A DNA stretch of 64,000 nt from Copromyces sp. CBS 386.78 (Eukaryota; Ascomycota; Sordariomycetes; Sordariales; Sordariaceae): contig MU839121.1 in assembly GCA_030685235.1 (NCBI GenBank), forward strand, positions 62,001-126,000, written 5' to 3'. Position numbers and translations under genes: made by a program. Below, piece by piece: positions 19,501 to 30,340 of the stretch. Each line of letters opens with the position of its first letter. The first letter of the stretch is position 1. Below the pieces are notes generated by a model. The model made no database searches. It had not been told where the DNA came from and saw only the letters and a list, made by a program, of their open reading frames with translations.

Positions 19501-21870
19501 CTATGCCTCCGCCTTGGGCGCTTCTTCCGCGGCGGCAGGAGCGTTATGTAGCTCTGTGGGTACAACCTCTGGCGCGGCAGGCTCCTCGGAGGGAGCAGAT
19601 TCCGGCTCCGCGGGGGTCGGCTCGGGAACAGGTTCGGCTTCTGGCGCAGGGGCTGGAGCCTCAGTCGGTTGAGTAACGGGCGCGGCCTCGGGCTCTTGGG
19701 CTTGTTCTTGGACAGGTTCAGGCGCGGGAGCTGGAACCTGCTCAGGCGCTGTCTCGGGTTCTGGTGCAGGGACAGGCACGGATTCGTCGATGACCATAGG
19801 GGTAGGGGCTGGTTGTTCTACAGGTGCTGGCTGCTGGTGCTGCTGCTGCTGTTGTTGTTCTTGTTGTTGTTGATCAACAACTTCGGCAGGGGGCTCGCTC
19901 TTGACGTTTTCGTCCAGGCGAATCCTCTTGTGGCGTCCATTGTCGTGAGATTCGAGAGCTTCCTTGACGTCCTTGAGCTCAACCTCGAGCTCATCGAGAC
20001 GTCTCTTGAGCATGTTCTCCCTCCTATGACTTTCTTCTAGTTCCTTCTGCAGCTGCTGGTGGGCTTCGCCCATAGCATCAATCTGGGCGCGAAGTTGCGC
20101 TTCAAGCTTGCCGGGCTCCGAAGCTTGTCGGATGTTCTCCTCCGTCTCAAGTTGATGAAGGCGGCCACGGTAGAGTTCTTGGATGACCTCCAACTCGCTG
20201 ACTCTGGTCTTCAAACTGGCATTGGCAGCAAGGAGCTGCTCGTGGGTTTGTGGCATATGCTCGCCGTTCATTGGTGACGGGGCTCGGCCGGGGGATGCAG
20301 TCGGGACTCCGAATCCGGACATCTGTTGGGCTTGGAATTGGTACTCGAGGTTGTGATCAATGGGAATGTGCGGGTTGTATATGTTGGGGGTGCCGGTGCG
20401 GGAAACGGGCGAGTTATCGTCGACAGGGTGGCCATTGATGGACTTCTGGGATGCTCTCCGGGCAGCTTGGGCGGCAGGGTTGTTGGGATCCATCATGCCT
20501 ACTCCTCCGTTCATGTCGGCGGTGGCAGCCAGGTTCTGCTGCTGTTGTTGTTGTTGTTGCTGTTGCTGGGCAAAGGCAGTTAGTAAGCTGGTGAATGAAG
20601 CTTGCCAAGGTCGGATATGAACGACTTACCTTTTTCTGCTTGGCCAAATCAGGACGCATGGTCTTGACGCGGTTACGGCTCTTGATAACATCGGTCTTCA
20701 GGGAAATTGGGCGAGGACGGCCGTGCAGCTTGAGGAACAGACCACAGGCATTGCAGAGGACCTGGCCCATCTCGTCGCGGCGCCATAGCGGCGTTGTCGA
20801 GGTCGCGCAGTTCTGGCACGTGGGCTGTGTGGTTTCGCGATCATGATTAGCCATTGTCGCCATGTTTGCTGTTGTTTGGTGTTGGTGTTGCGCTGGGCAG
20901 CAGTGTGGTTACGGCGTGTAGAGGGTATCGCCAATGTTGGGCTAGCGGATAAGAGATGAGAGGTAATCGAGGGGGAGAGATAGAAGATTAGATGCTGGCG
21001 ATAAGCCAACCTTGATAAATAAATGCGCAGCGGATTGATTGATGGAGGTGGAGGTGGAGGGATGATGATAAGAACGAAGCACGGAATGATAAGGAAATTT
21101 TTTGACGGGGCGCATTTGGGGGCGCTGCAGTGGGCAGGCGGCGGGCGACAAAAAGTGGGCTGTTGCGATAACAAGCCGGTCGGGCTTCCATTTTGGAGGG
21201 GCTTAGATAAGCAATTCCACCAAAACCTGGCGTCTTGGCCAATGGGAATCGTTGCCATTCTCAGCAAACCGGTGGTCATGGCTTTTCGTGACGTTGATCC
21301 ATTGTGTCGCAAGACGCGATTGCGATACGCGATAAGGGGGGAGAGCCGAGCAGGACAGACAACAACACCACCAACAAAACAAGAAGAAGTAGACTTACCA
21401 GATTGCCTCCTGGACCTGGGTGACTGCTAGCAGCTGGAGAGGTGCCTGGAGGAATCATGGGAGGAGCAGCCATGGTAACGGGTCTACCATTGCAATGTCA
21501 GCAAAAGTTGGCGCATCGCGGTTATACATGTAAAAGTGAAGGGGGAAACCAGCAACAGAAACACCAATGCGCCTTGGCCCAATTGACTAGGAACTGACCT
21601 AGGCTGTGGTGATGTTGCTGCCGTCGGAGTATTGGCGTTGTTGTTGGCGGTGGCAATGGATGCGATACTGGGCAACATCTGCGACATGTTCTGAGGTGCT
21701 GGGGCTGAGGCCTGGGTCGACGTCGAGCTCGGTCGGGATATGGGTTCGGGTTCAAGTGTGGTCGGCAACGGCAAGGACGGTGATGCCGCCGCGGGCTGTT
21801 GTTGTTGTTGTTGTGGTTGTTGTTGTTGTTGTTGTGGTTGTTGTTGTTGCGTTGTGGGTTCCTCCATCAT
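19501..21870 (-). CDS. asd-4: GATA-type transcription factor of the ASD-4/AreB (Dal80/Gzf3-like) group
   Basis: Long form on the minus strand: 21870-21599, 21483-21399, 20824-20630, 20565-19501; 1,617 nt, 538 aa, all junctions in frame. Short form: ATG at 20863, reading straight into the 20630 donor; 432 aa. One GATA finger C-x2-C-x17-C-x2-C (starts C-Q-N-C, T-P-L-W-R-R, ends C-N-A-C-G) is followed by a basic tail. Then come a Gln run and a long C-terminal coiled coil of leucine heptads. That single finger plus coiled coil is the mark of Aspergillus AreB and Neurospora ASD-4, negative-acting GATA factors in nitrogen control and, in Neurospora, ascus development. The tail is Pro/Glu/Ala-rich with a V-K-S-E SUMO-type motif. 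The long-form N-terminus carries Gln/Pro repeats. The name rests on recognised architecture, not a search. Expected site: nucleus, at HGATAR sites. Confidence 0.85.
20945..21336. promoter_or_regulatory. GATA-motif cluster in the large intron, probable internal promoter
   Basis: At least eight GATA cores followed by A or G lie within about 390 bp (near 20,948, 20,979, 21,000, 21,014, 21,066, 21,088, 21,167, 21,206, 21,331), all in the same orientation. They sit directly upstream of the ATG of the short isoform (20863) and inside the 574-nt intron of the long isoform. This arrangement suggests auto- or cross-regulation by GATA factors. Confidence 0.6.
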
Positions 21871-22746
21871 GACGGCTCGGACCGGTGGCAGCTCCAAATC
21901 GGTGGGCGGTGTATATGTTGATGTTGTTGGGTATTGCGGATGAATAAGGGGAAGACCCGGAGACCGAGTCGAAGCCAGTGAGCTTGACGGCGGTTGAAGG
22001 CGGCGTCGGTGCCAGTTGACCCACTCGTGGTGGATTCGAGAGAGACCGTGAGCCCGTGACCGGGATTGCCAACTTCGGGATCGAGACTGCGCAGGCGGAG
22101 CGACAGGCGGCGGACGTGTGGTCTTGGGTCACCGTCCAAGAAATGAAGTCCGTGCTTTCTAGACGTATCAAGACTTTTCATGTGATATCTTTGGTGTTGG
22201 CGAGTGCTTGGGACTACGGTGTAAGCCCTGTCATAATAAGATAGCGTGCGGATAAGATAACGTCGGCAAAAAAGTTGAAGGAGTAAATGCGCAAAGACTA
22301 TGAGCTTATTGCAGTCGCGCAGAAGTTGATGGCAAAAGACTGGAGCAGAATTAGTCTCAATTGTCTGTCTTGCTATTTGAACCTTGATGTCGTCGTCGAA
22401 CCCCAAGTCGCAAGTTGCAAGTGAATGTTATCTGATAAGGAGCTGCCCCTGCATTTGCCAACTGGCCGCTGATCCTGTCGCGCTTCTGCACCCGAAACTT
22501 GACCTGCAAGAAGCGCCGAGCCCCACTCTTGCCAGCTGCGGCAGGCTTGCGTTCCAAAAATTTCCATCCATGCAGCGCGATTCCATGTTGCCATCCATCC
22601 ATCCCATTCACCAAGCCATCCATCAAATCCAACCACCACCAAACTGTATTCGCCTTGACATTGTCAACTGTCGCCTACACTCGAGATTGACCATTCCGGA
22701 ACATCAACTATCCTAAAAGAGCCAAAAGAACACATTTACGCCCAAA
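21871..22746. other. divergent promoter region, GATA factor / KRR1
   Basis: 876 bp between the long-form ATG (minus strand) and the KRR1 ATG (plus strand). No extra gene is seen. A further upstream exon of the GATA factor cannot be excluded. Confidence 0.55.
22237..22440. promoter_or_regulatory. second GATA-motif group upstream of the long-form GATA factor ATG
   Basis: agatag, ggataagataa (22,239-22,260) and ttatctgataag (22,428-22,439) lie in the 876-bp divergent region between the GATA factor and KRR1. The tandem, closely spaced pairs fit GATA-factor binding. Which gene they serve is not clear from position. Confidence 0.5.
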
Positions 22747-23863
<1,117 letters not shown>

Positions 23864-24512
23864 GCTGGTGGGGGTGGTTGAAAGAAAGAGGAGGTGATGG
23901 GGGGAGAGATGAAGAAGATGATAAGAAAGAGAAAGGATTCTGGAATCCCATGATACCCATACTTCAGCAGACGATTGAGATTTCCCCTGGTCATTTGGTT
24001 GCTACTTCACATTTGTCAATATTTGTTGTTGTCGGAAAACACCTGCCAAGCAAAAGTCACGTCGTTATTCGATTTTCTCGGTCAAGAAAGATGTTGGTAC
24101 TTGAATCTGTGGATATTTCGAAACACAAAGTCGAGCCTCCAACAAAACCCGGTTGCCACTTTACGATCGGCGATAAACCCGATGCGGAGCAGATCCGCAA
24201 CCACAAACTGGCAGCTCCACCCCCGGCGGATCGAACAAGGGGGCCATCACACGCGGGCCGAGGCAGTTGCATCACTGGGTCCGGCAACGAATGCGGGGGA
24301 GAGTGGGGGCGGCCATCCCCTCGTCGGTGGCCGGACCGGGGAGGCTCAATGACAAGTGTGACAACACCCGCTTAGCCGCTTCCCCGGGTTCGATTAATAA
24401 TGTCTTTGGTTAACGACTCGTTTCAATTCTTTCACCCTTTCACTTGTTGATTCTCGACATTCATTCATTCATTTTTTTCATTATTCATTCATTGAATTGG
24501 TCTCCCTAAAAG
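23864..24512. other. tandem intergenic region KRR1 to MDR gene
   Basis: 649 bp holding the KRR1 3' UTR and the promoter of the next gene. A 5' leader rich in CT and attcatt repeats (24,425-24,495) precedes the ATG at 24513. No gene is seen. Confidence 0.55.
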
Positions 24513-25675
24513 ATGCCTCTCCAACTAACCGTCAAGAAAATCGACGGTAAACCCGGCCAGGTTTACTACCCGTAAGTTCATCTCACCTATTCTCCTTTTC
24601 CCCATTCCACCACAACTAACAACCAACCAGCCTCCAACTGAATACCATCCCCAAACCCGTCCCCGGCCCCGGCGAACTCCTCATCCGCCTCCACTCGTGC
24701 GCCCTCAACCACCGCGACCTCTTCATCCGCCAACACCTCTACCCCGCCATCTCCTTCGACCACGCCTTTCTTGCAGACGGCTACGGCGTCGTCGAATCCG
24801 CCGGTCCCAGCGTCTCCCAGGCCTCGGCCCAACTCATCGGAAAACCAGTCCTCATCACCCCCTCCCGCGGCTGGATTTCCTCCCCCGATGGGCCCGACGA
24901 CCCGAACCAGCCTTGGACGGTCATCGGTTCCGCGCAGTCAACCCCAGCGGGAACAGCGCAGGAGTACATCGTTGTTCCTGAGGCCGAGGCCGTTCCTGCG
25001 CCGGAGCACTTGAACGCTGCCGAGGGCGCGGCCTTGCCCTTGGTTGGACTGACGGGGTGGCGAGCGCTGGTTACCAAGGCGCAGGCCAAACCTGGGCAAA
25101 ACATTTTGGTTACCGGGATTGGCGGCGGGGTGGCGTTGCAGGTGTTGCAGTTCGCTGTGGCGATGGGGTGCAATGTGTACGTGACGTCTGGTAATGCCGA
25201 GAAAATTGAGAAGGCGAAAAAGATGGGTGCCAAGGGAGGAGTGATTTATAAGGACAAAGACTGGGATAAGCAGCTACTCAAACAGTTGCCCAAGGATAGA
25301 CCTTTTTTGGACGCGGTGGTGGATGGTGCCGGTGGGGATGTCGTGGCTAGGAGTGTCAAGCTTTTGAAGGCGGGAGGGGTGATTAGTTGTTATGGGATGA
25401 CGGTGAGCCCCAAGATGGATTGGTTGATGCAGGCGGTTCTCAAAAATGTGGAGTTGAAGGGGAGCACGATGGGCAGCAGGAAGGAGTTTGAGGAGATGGT
25501 GGGGTTTGTGAGGCAGAAGGGGATCAGACCTGTTGTGAGTAAGGTGGTAAAGGGGTTGGATAATTTGAAGGGGATTGATGAGTTGTTTGAGGAGATGAAG
25601 GAGGGGAGGCAGTTTGGGAAGTTGGTGGTGCTGATTGAGGGGAGCAAGGAAGAGGGGAAGGAGAGTAAGTTGTGA
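24513..25675 (+). CDS. medium-chain dehydrogenase/reductase (quinone oxidoreductase / YogA-like)
   Basis: CDS: 24513-24571 and 24631-25675; 1,104 nt, 367 aa. The 59-nt intron (gtaagt, actaac, ccag) splits a Pro codon. The N-terminal GroES-like domain carries C-A-L-N-H-R-D-L and D-G-Y-G-V-V. The Rossmann domain has the glycine motif G-I-G-G-G-V-A as its NAD(P) loop, followed by the usual substrate-domain return strand. The structural zinc four-Cys lobe of classical alcohol dehydrogenases is absent, so this is a zinc-independent MDR of the quinone oxidoreductase/YogA-like group, acting on an unknown carbonyl or enone with NADPH. The enzyme class is well supported; the substrate is not inferable. 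No secretion signal is seen, so a cytosolic location is likely. Length is normal for the family. Confidence 0.9.
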
Positions 25676-25943
25676 ACACTCATGGCTGGGGAAATGATGG
25701 GAGGAGGGAGGTCTGGTGTTGCTGTGAGACCAGAGCTGATCATAGTTTTTAGTACATCAATAAATACCAAAAGAACAATCCCGTCTCCATCGAATCAACC
25801 TATGCGAACATGGAATGGGCAGAGCACAAAGAGAGAACTCCCGAACTACATACATCTCAACACCATAGCAAAAAGTTGATAGAAAACCAGGGGAAAAAAA
25901 AAAAGAGAATCCCACCTCACCACCGCAACCTCCCGTTTCAGTT
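25676..25943. other. 3' region of the MDR gene and downstream of the tRNA
   Basis: Contains the 3' UTR of the MDR gene and, on the minus strand, the Pol III termination run of the tRNA. No gene. Confidence 0.6.
25893..25903 (-). terminator. Pol III T-run downstream of tRNA-Ala
   Basis: An 11-12 base A-run on the + strand is a T-run on the tRNA strand about 40 bases after its 3' end. It is the nearest run of four or more T, so termination is expected here. Confidence 0.6.
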
Positions 25944-26036
25944 TGGACGAGCTGGGAATCGAACCCAGGACCTTTCGCATGCGTCGTAAGAAACAAGTAT
26001 GCTAAGCGAACGCTCTACCAACTGAGCCACACGCCC
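25944..26036 (-). tRNA. tRNA-Ala (anticodon AGC) with a 20-nt intron
   Basis: The minus strand folds as a full cloverleaf. The acceptor stem is GGGCGTG against CTCGTCC (one G-U and one U-U pair), with a GCTC/GAGC D arm, a TTCGC/GCGAA anticodon stem with loop TTAGCAT (anticodon AGC), and a CTGGG/CCCAG T arm around TTCGATT. The discriminator is A and CCA is not encoded. A 20-nt intron (25980-25999) sits one base 3' of the anticodon, the canonical position for nuclear tRNA introns. The A and B box promoters are internal. It would decode GCU and, as inosine, GCC and GCA. Confidence 0.95.
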
Positions 26037-26961
26037 GTTGATTAATCTTTGTTTGTTGGAAATCGCCGCCTGGTGTAGGGCATTTGAACGGGCATCAAGA
26101 AAGAAACAGTTGGGGTGTGGTTGTGGGAGTGCTGGTGACGGGTTTTGAGGATAGGGTTGTGGCCAGGCAGTTGCAAGGGGGCCATGGTTGAAGAAGTGAA
26201 ATACCTAAATGGCATGCATGTGCAGTGGTGGATCGTTAAATACCTTAGTTAATGGAAATTGCAGATTTGGTGCGTCTTGGGAGGTTGGTGGTGATTGCCC
26301 TGACAAATCAAAAATCAAAAATCCTGCAAGTAAGTAGGCAGGGACTACCATCTTTACGTCTTGGCCACAGATCCATATAGGATGGATAACACAGAGAGCC
26401 TTAAGCTCCATGCGTTAGAGAATGAAAATGAGTCGTGCTTGCAGAGTGTCCAATTCCAATTTGTGATAAACTACCCCTATTAATCAGAGCAGTAACAGCC
26501 GCCGCGGTGTCAGTGCATGTAATCTAGGTAACTGCCATGTCAAGTTGTTGGAGGCACGTGCACCTAGCCATGGCACAGACCACGGCAGGTAGGGCACGGC
26601 CTCTCTTCCGCTAGATTTAGCCCTCCAGACCTCTCCACACATTTCTTCCCTTTTAGCAACTCAATACAACCATCAACTGCTTCATTTCGTTGCCTTGTGT
26701 GTCGCACACAAGTCCCTTCCATCACCACATATAGTGCGGTTGGTGGTTGCCGTCTGCGCCTCTACTTACCTTAGGTAGGTAAGGTACTGTACTCTTGTTT
26801 GCTTCTCCTCCTGCTTCTCCTCCTGCTTTCCGACTATTTCTTTCCCAATTTTCCTTTCTTGAAGCTTCATATCTTCACGCACGATATGGGAGCTAGGTCT
26901 CCTAAAGAACATTGAAGCAGACCATACATCCTGCTCCATGCCAACGAACCAATTCTGTTGT
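26037..26961. other. intergenic, contains a repeat shared with 30.35 kb
   Basis: No gene supported. Holds the tRNA upstream region, one copy of a ~100-bp repeat (26,549-26,650) and the 3' flank of the unknown gene at 26,962-28,024. A short open frame at 26,766-27,002 lacks coding composition. Confidence 0.5.
26549..26650 (+). repeat. ~100-bp direct repeat, copy 1
   Basis: Shares ordered blocks tgttggag, cgtgcacct, gccatggcacagac, gatttagccctccagacctct and tt(c)cctttta with 30,341-30,440. The two copies are direct and bracket the two unknown genes between them. Confidence 0.8.
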
Positions 26962-28024
26962 TCAGCAAAAGGTGGTCGTGGAACACGTAGAAGTCGTGTC
27001 ACAAACGAATGAAGGCATAAAAAGCGTTGGGTTGGGTACGAATATCGGACTCGGGTATATGGGCCTTGTGTATGTCGTCTCGCGAGCCCTGTGTTTCTTC
27101 ACCGGAACCTTAAATTCCGGAGCCCTGTATGCCGTCTCCGGAGCCCTGCCTTTCTTCGGAGCCGTGTATGTGGTTGGAGCCCTGTTGTGTGTCGTCGAAG
27201 TCGTGTACTTTAGAGTTGGAGAACGCGATCGGTTGTACGATCCTCCGGTAGATGTATACTCCCGATCTGGAGGTTCCCTTCGCAGCACTTCCATTGTCTT
27301 CTTAACATGTTCTCGTGCGTCCTTGCACTTCTGCTCGATTCTTGCGAGGCGTTCTTCGATAGCATGGGGAATCCGTGATAGGGTGGCTCGGAACTTGCCG
27401 TGTTCCTTGTTTTTGTTTTTGTCCTCTTTGCGGTTGTCCCCGTGGCTGTCCTCGGTCTTGTGTTGTTTCTCGGCCCGCCTACGCCTTGCCCTTGGACGCG
27501 AAGACGATTCCCATGATGGAAACTGTGGGAATACGGGGTGTATGAACGAGCCGATCAGCTTTTGTTTGTGCTTGCTGCAGGTTGAGCATGTATCAGACTC
27601 GGAAATACCGCTGATAACTTTTGAGACTGAGGAGTAGATGTAATTTTTTGCGTCTGTGTTTTCGGTGGTATTTAGGGCCTCCGTGTTGGAGTGTGTGACT
27701 TTTGTGGGCTCTTGAGAGTCTGGCTCAATAGAGATAGACATAGCGGTAACACGGCGCTCAAGTGGAGGCCCGCCGTAATCTGGGGTGTCTTCTGTAGTAG
27801 GCCGGCGGCAAAAATCGTACGGGTCATTCTTGGGCGTGATCTAGCAGTCTCGTGTCAGTGGTTTTGTTCTAGTGTTTCCGGAAGCTGCCACTGATAAATT
27901 GAGGCTATAATTGTACCTTCTTCCGCTTGTTCTGTAGCTGCTCGTCTTTCCACCATGCCTCCTTGAACTTGGCGTTGTGTTCCATTCCGGAGCGCGCTGT
28001 TTTGGTAGGTAAACTGCAGGCCAT
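26962..28024 (-). CDS. unrecognised basic protein with degenerate Tyr/Pro/Arg repeats
   Basis: Proposed CDS on the minus strand: 28024-27917 and 27840-26962; 987 nt, 328 aa. The 76-nt intron (gtacaa...ctgac...ctag) joins in phase 0. Exon 1 gives a 36-residue N-terminus rich in Lys and Trp (E-A-W-W-K-D-E-Q). The middle (about residues 135-215) is very rich in Lys, Arg and Glu and likely helical. The C-terminal third is a degenerate repeat of about 14 residues built on R-A-P-x-T-x-Y, visible at the DNA level as recurring ggagccctg. No domain is recognised, no signal peptide or membrane span is seen. The low-complexity, charged character suggests an intrinsically disordered, perhaps nuclear, lineage-specific protein. 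That is inference only. Confidence 0.6.
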
Positions 28025-28756
28025 GACGAATGATTTGGGTGTAGAGTAGGTGGGTAGTAATGATCGGTGTGTGTAGGAGTTGTTACACGATACTTGTTAC
28101 CTGAAGGTAGTGAAGGCAGGTGTTTGGAGAAATTGCTCGTTGAGATTTGCTACCGAAAAGACCTGGAGATGGTGGAAAAATGGAAGACGAGGAAAAGACA
28201 TTCGAATTGCAACTTTATACCGAGAAATCAGAAATCTAAGAGGGAATTGGTCCGTGGCATTAGATTCACACTTGCAGCAATAAAAGAAGGCATCATCAAG
28301 TTTTTTGGGAGGCAAACTGGAAAAAAGCCGAAAGGTACCTAAGGTACCTTATGCTGGTACGGGCATCGAAATAAGCATGCAGGATTCACATGTTTTATGC
28401 CCGCAGCATGACCGGCACTGCCCTCGCACGGGTCCATACGGCTTTAACCTCTCAGAGATGGTTTCGGAGACGAAAAATGAACTGACCAAGATTGTGGAGG
28501 AGTGGTCATACCTTTGACACACAGCCTCTGGGGAGGTCTCCTACCACCACGGAGTCGGAGGACACTTGTAGAATTCCGGCTTTGCATCATGACTTGGATA
28601 ATGCAAGGTAAGTTGTCCTCTCAAAAACAAGACCGAGCGTCCATTGCCTCAGTTAACTGGCAAAATGACCGCCAGCGTCATATTGTTAAGTGCAACTTGG
28701 GCCATCCTGCATCGGGCAAAACTTACCTCTAAGCTGGTCTTGATGCAGGGAGAGAC
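28025..28756. other. intergenic between two minus-strand unknown genes
   Basis: Promoter of the gene starting at 28024 and 3' UTR of the gene ending at 28757. The 91-codon + strand frame at 28,067-28,342 lacks coding composition and is not called. Confidence 0.5.
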
Positions 28757-29390
28757 TCAATGGGTGGCAGACACGTCCACCACATTACCTCTACCCCCCA
28801 ATGAACGCATCATCGCGTTAGCCGCGTCAATGCTAGCTTGACTAGGCGGGCAATGGCTGTCAACCCATTCGCTCTTCTCTTCCAACCAATGTTTCGGCTC
28901 CCTGGGGTAAAAGTCCACCATCCATTCGAATGCCGATGCGTCGCATTGATCATACTGTCTGACGCCCCTAGCTTCCAAAACCTCATCGCGCATGCTCATA
29001 AGCCAAGTATGAACAGCTGAGGTGACGCATCATTAGCAAAGATCCAGGACATGAGAGAGAGGTAATTGAACGACCAAACAAAAGGGTTGGGAGTTGTTCC
29101 TCATTGCAGGCATCCTTGCCCAAACGCTCGTATCTGGCAGATCATTGCGAAGCGGGCCATCAGATTTCCAGCCCAGTCCCTCTTTTCTTCTATCCCATGT
29201 TTCGGCCTCCGACCAGCACCGGTGAACACCACCATCCATTCGGTGAGCCTTCCACTTGAGAGCCAAACATACCTCTATGCCTGAGGACGTGCGACCACCC
29301 TGGCCTTGAAGATCTCACCGCGCAAGCTCATAAGCCAAGGTTGCCCGGTCCCTTCCCTAAATACAAAAAAAAAAATTTCCAAAACCAAAA

Positions 29391-29444
<54 letters not shown>

Positions 29445-30244
29445 AAAGAAAAGAAGATAGAGAAAAAAAACTCACCCCAAACATAATCCCCAATCGTAAC
29501 AAACCCCTCCCCACCCCTTGGCGTGACCTTCAACCTCCTTCCCGCCGTGCGCAGCGGCCTCTCCTCGCCGCAGCACTTGATCAGAAACTCCGTGTCGGAA
29601 TCCTCCTCCCAGTTTTCAGGATCCTCCTCATTCCGAGGTTCCTTTGCCCACGGCCGGACGTCATCGTCCAGATCGCCGTAGGTCACAAACTCGCCCTTTT
29701 CCTCGCTGTGCCATTCGTGCCACTCCACCCAGTTGGATTCCCATGTGTCGAGGTCTATGCAGGATACGGAGATGGAAAACGCCGGTGGTTCGGTCATGGG
29801 GAGGAGGGCGATGGGGTGGTATGTGCCGGTGCCGGTGCTGGTGCTGGTGCTGGTGCTGGTGTTTTCGGGGTCGTTATTTTCGGGGTTCTGGTCGTCGGCT
29901 GCATCTGCCGGTTGGAAGAACGGTTCCAGGTGTCCTTTAGCACCGCGGCGGTTGGCCATAACGGAAATTGCGGAGGGAAAGGCGCCTTTGAACTCCCAAA
30001 ACAGTCGATCGATTTCTCGAGAGAGGCGGGCACCGCCCGGCAAGCGTTCAAGCTCTTCGTACGAGCGGTAGGGAGGCTCTTCTGACTGGCCTGGTTGGGA
30101 AGTTGTGGAAGTTTCCATTGTTGTCCCTGTGTTGGATGTGTTGAGGTCTGGTTGGGAGGAGGTGGATTTGGAACCCGAGGGCCGGGAAGTTGTGAGCTGG
30201 GGGAAGATTGGAAATGGGAAACCAGGGAAAGGGAGCAGGTGCAT
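28757..30244 (-). CDS. unrecognised two-exon gene with a duplicated, decayed last exon inside its intron
   Basis: Proposed CDS on the minus strand: 30244-29476 joined to 29016-28757; 1,029 nt, 342 aa. The exon 1 donor (gtgagt) leaves phase 1. Only the distal acceptor (cacctcag at 29017) continues sensibly, reading D-Y-V-W-A-V-H-T-W-L-M-S-M-R-D-E-V-L. Joining to the nearer acceptor at 29357 hits a stop within ten codons. Exon 1 has Y-E-E-L-E-R-L-P-G-G-A-R-L, a Ser/Thr low-complexity stretch, an acidic segment and F-V-T-I-G-D-Y-V. It looks soluble, with no signal peptide or known catalytic motif. The start could instead be the Met at 30118 (300 aa). I do not know the family; its HTWLM-R-x-E-V-L-x-A motif may be shared by a Sordariomycete paralogue family. 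That is recollection, not a search. Confidence 0.65.
29060..29356 (-). pseudogene. decayed duplicate of the terminal exon
   Basis: Downstream of the A-run lies a diverged copy of the real last exon: both read tggcttatgagc, then gatgag or gtgagat, then ggatggtgg, ccgaaaca, aagagaa/aaaagag and so on, displaced by about 315-332 bp. The copy keeps an acceptor-like ttag at 29357 but has the wrong frame relative to exon 1 and several stops. Confidence 0.8.
29392..29442. repeat. 51-bp A-run in an intron
   Basis: An uninterrupted run of A on the + strand (T on the gene strand) inside the intron of the unknown gene, between the donor and the decayed exon copy. Its length is probably unstable and assembly errors are possible. 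Confidence 0.9.
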
Positions 30245-30340
30245 GGGATATAAGTAGGTAGTAATAAGCTCAACAGGGGTGTCTCAAGTAGGCAGGAGCT
30301 TAGCGTAGCCCTGTCAGTATGATTTACCGCTAAGCTTTCT

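Noticed and set aside
20414..20863. GATA finger exon read through its donor
   Set aside because: Residues after the K-Q-K-K are intron translation; donor gtaagt at 20629 is consensus and the next exon joins in frame.
21484..21897. GATA-factor exon read past 21599
   Set aside because: The tail is intronic (gtcagt donor at 21598) and the stated start is TTG; the first ATG is at 21870.
29275..29514. 79-codon minus-strand frame through the T-run (poly-Phe)
   Set aside because: The frame crosses the intron donor and the homopolymer; it only picks up the relic exon. The phase from exon 1 does not fit.
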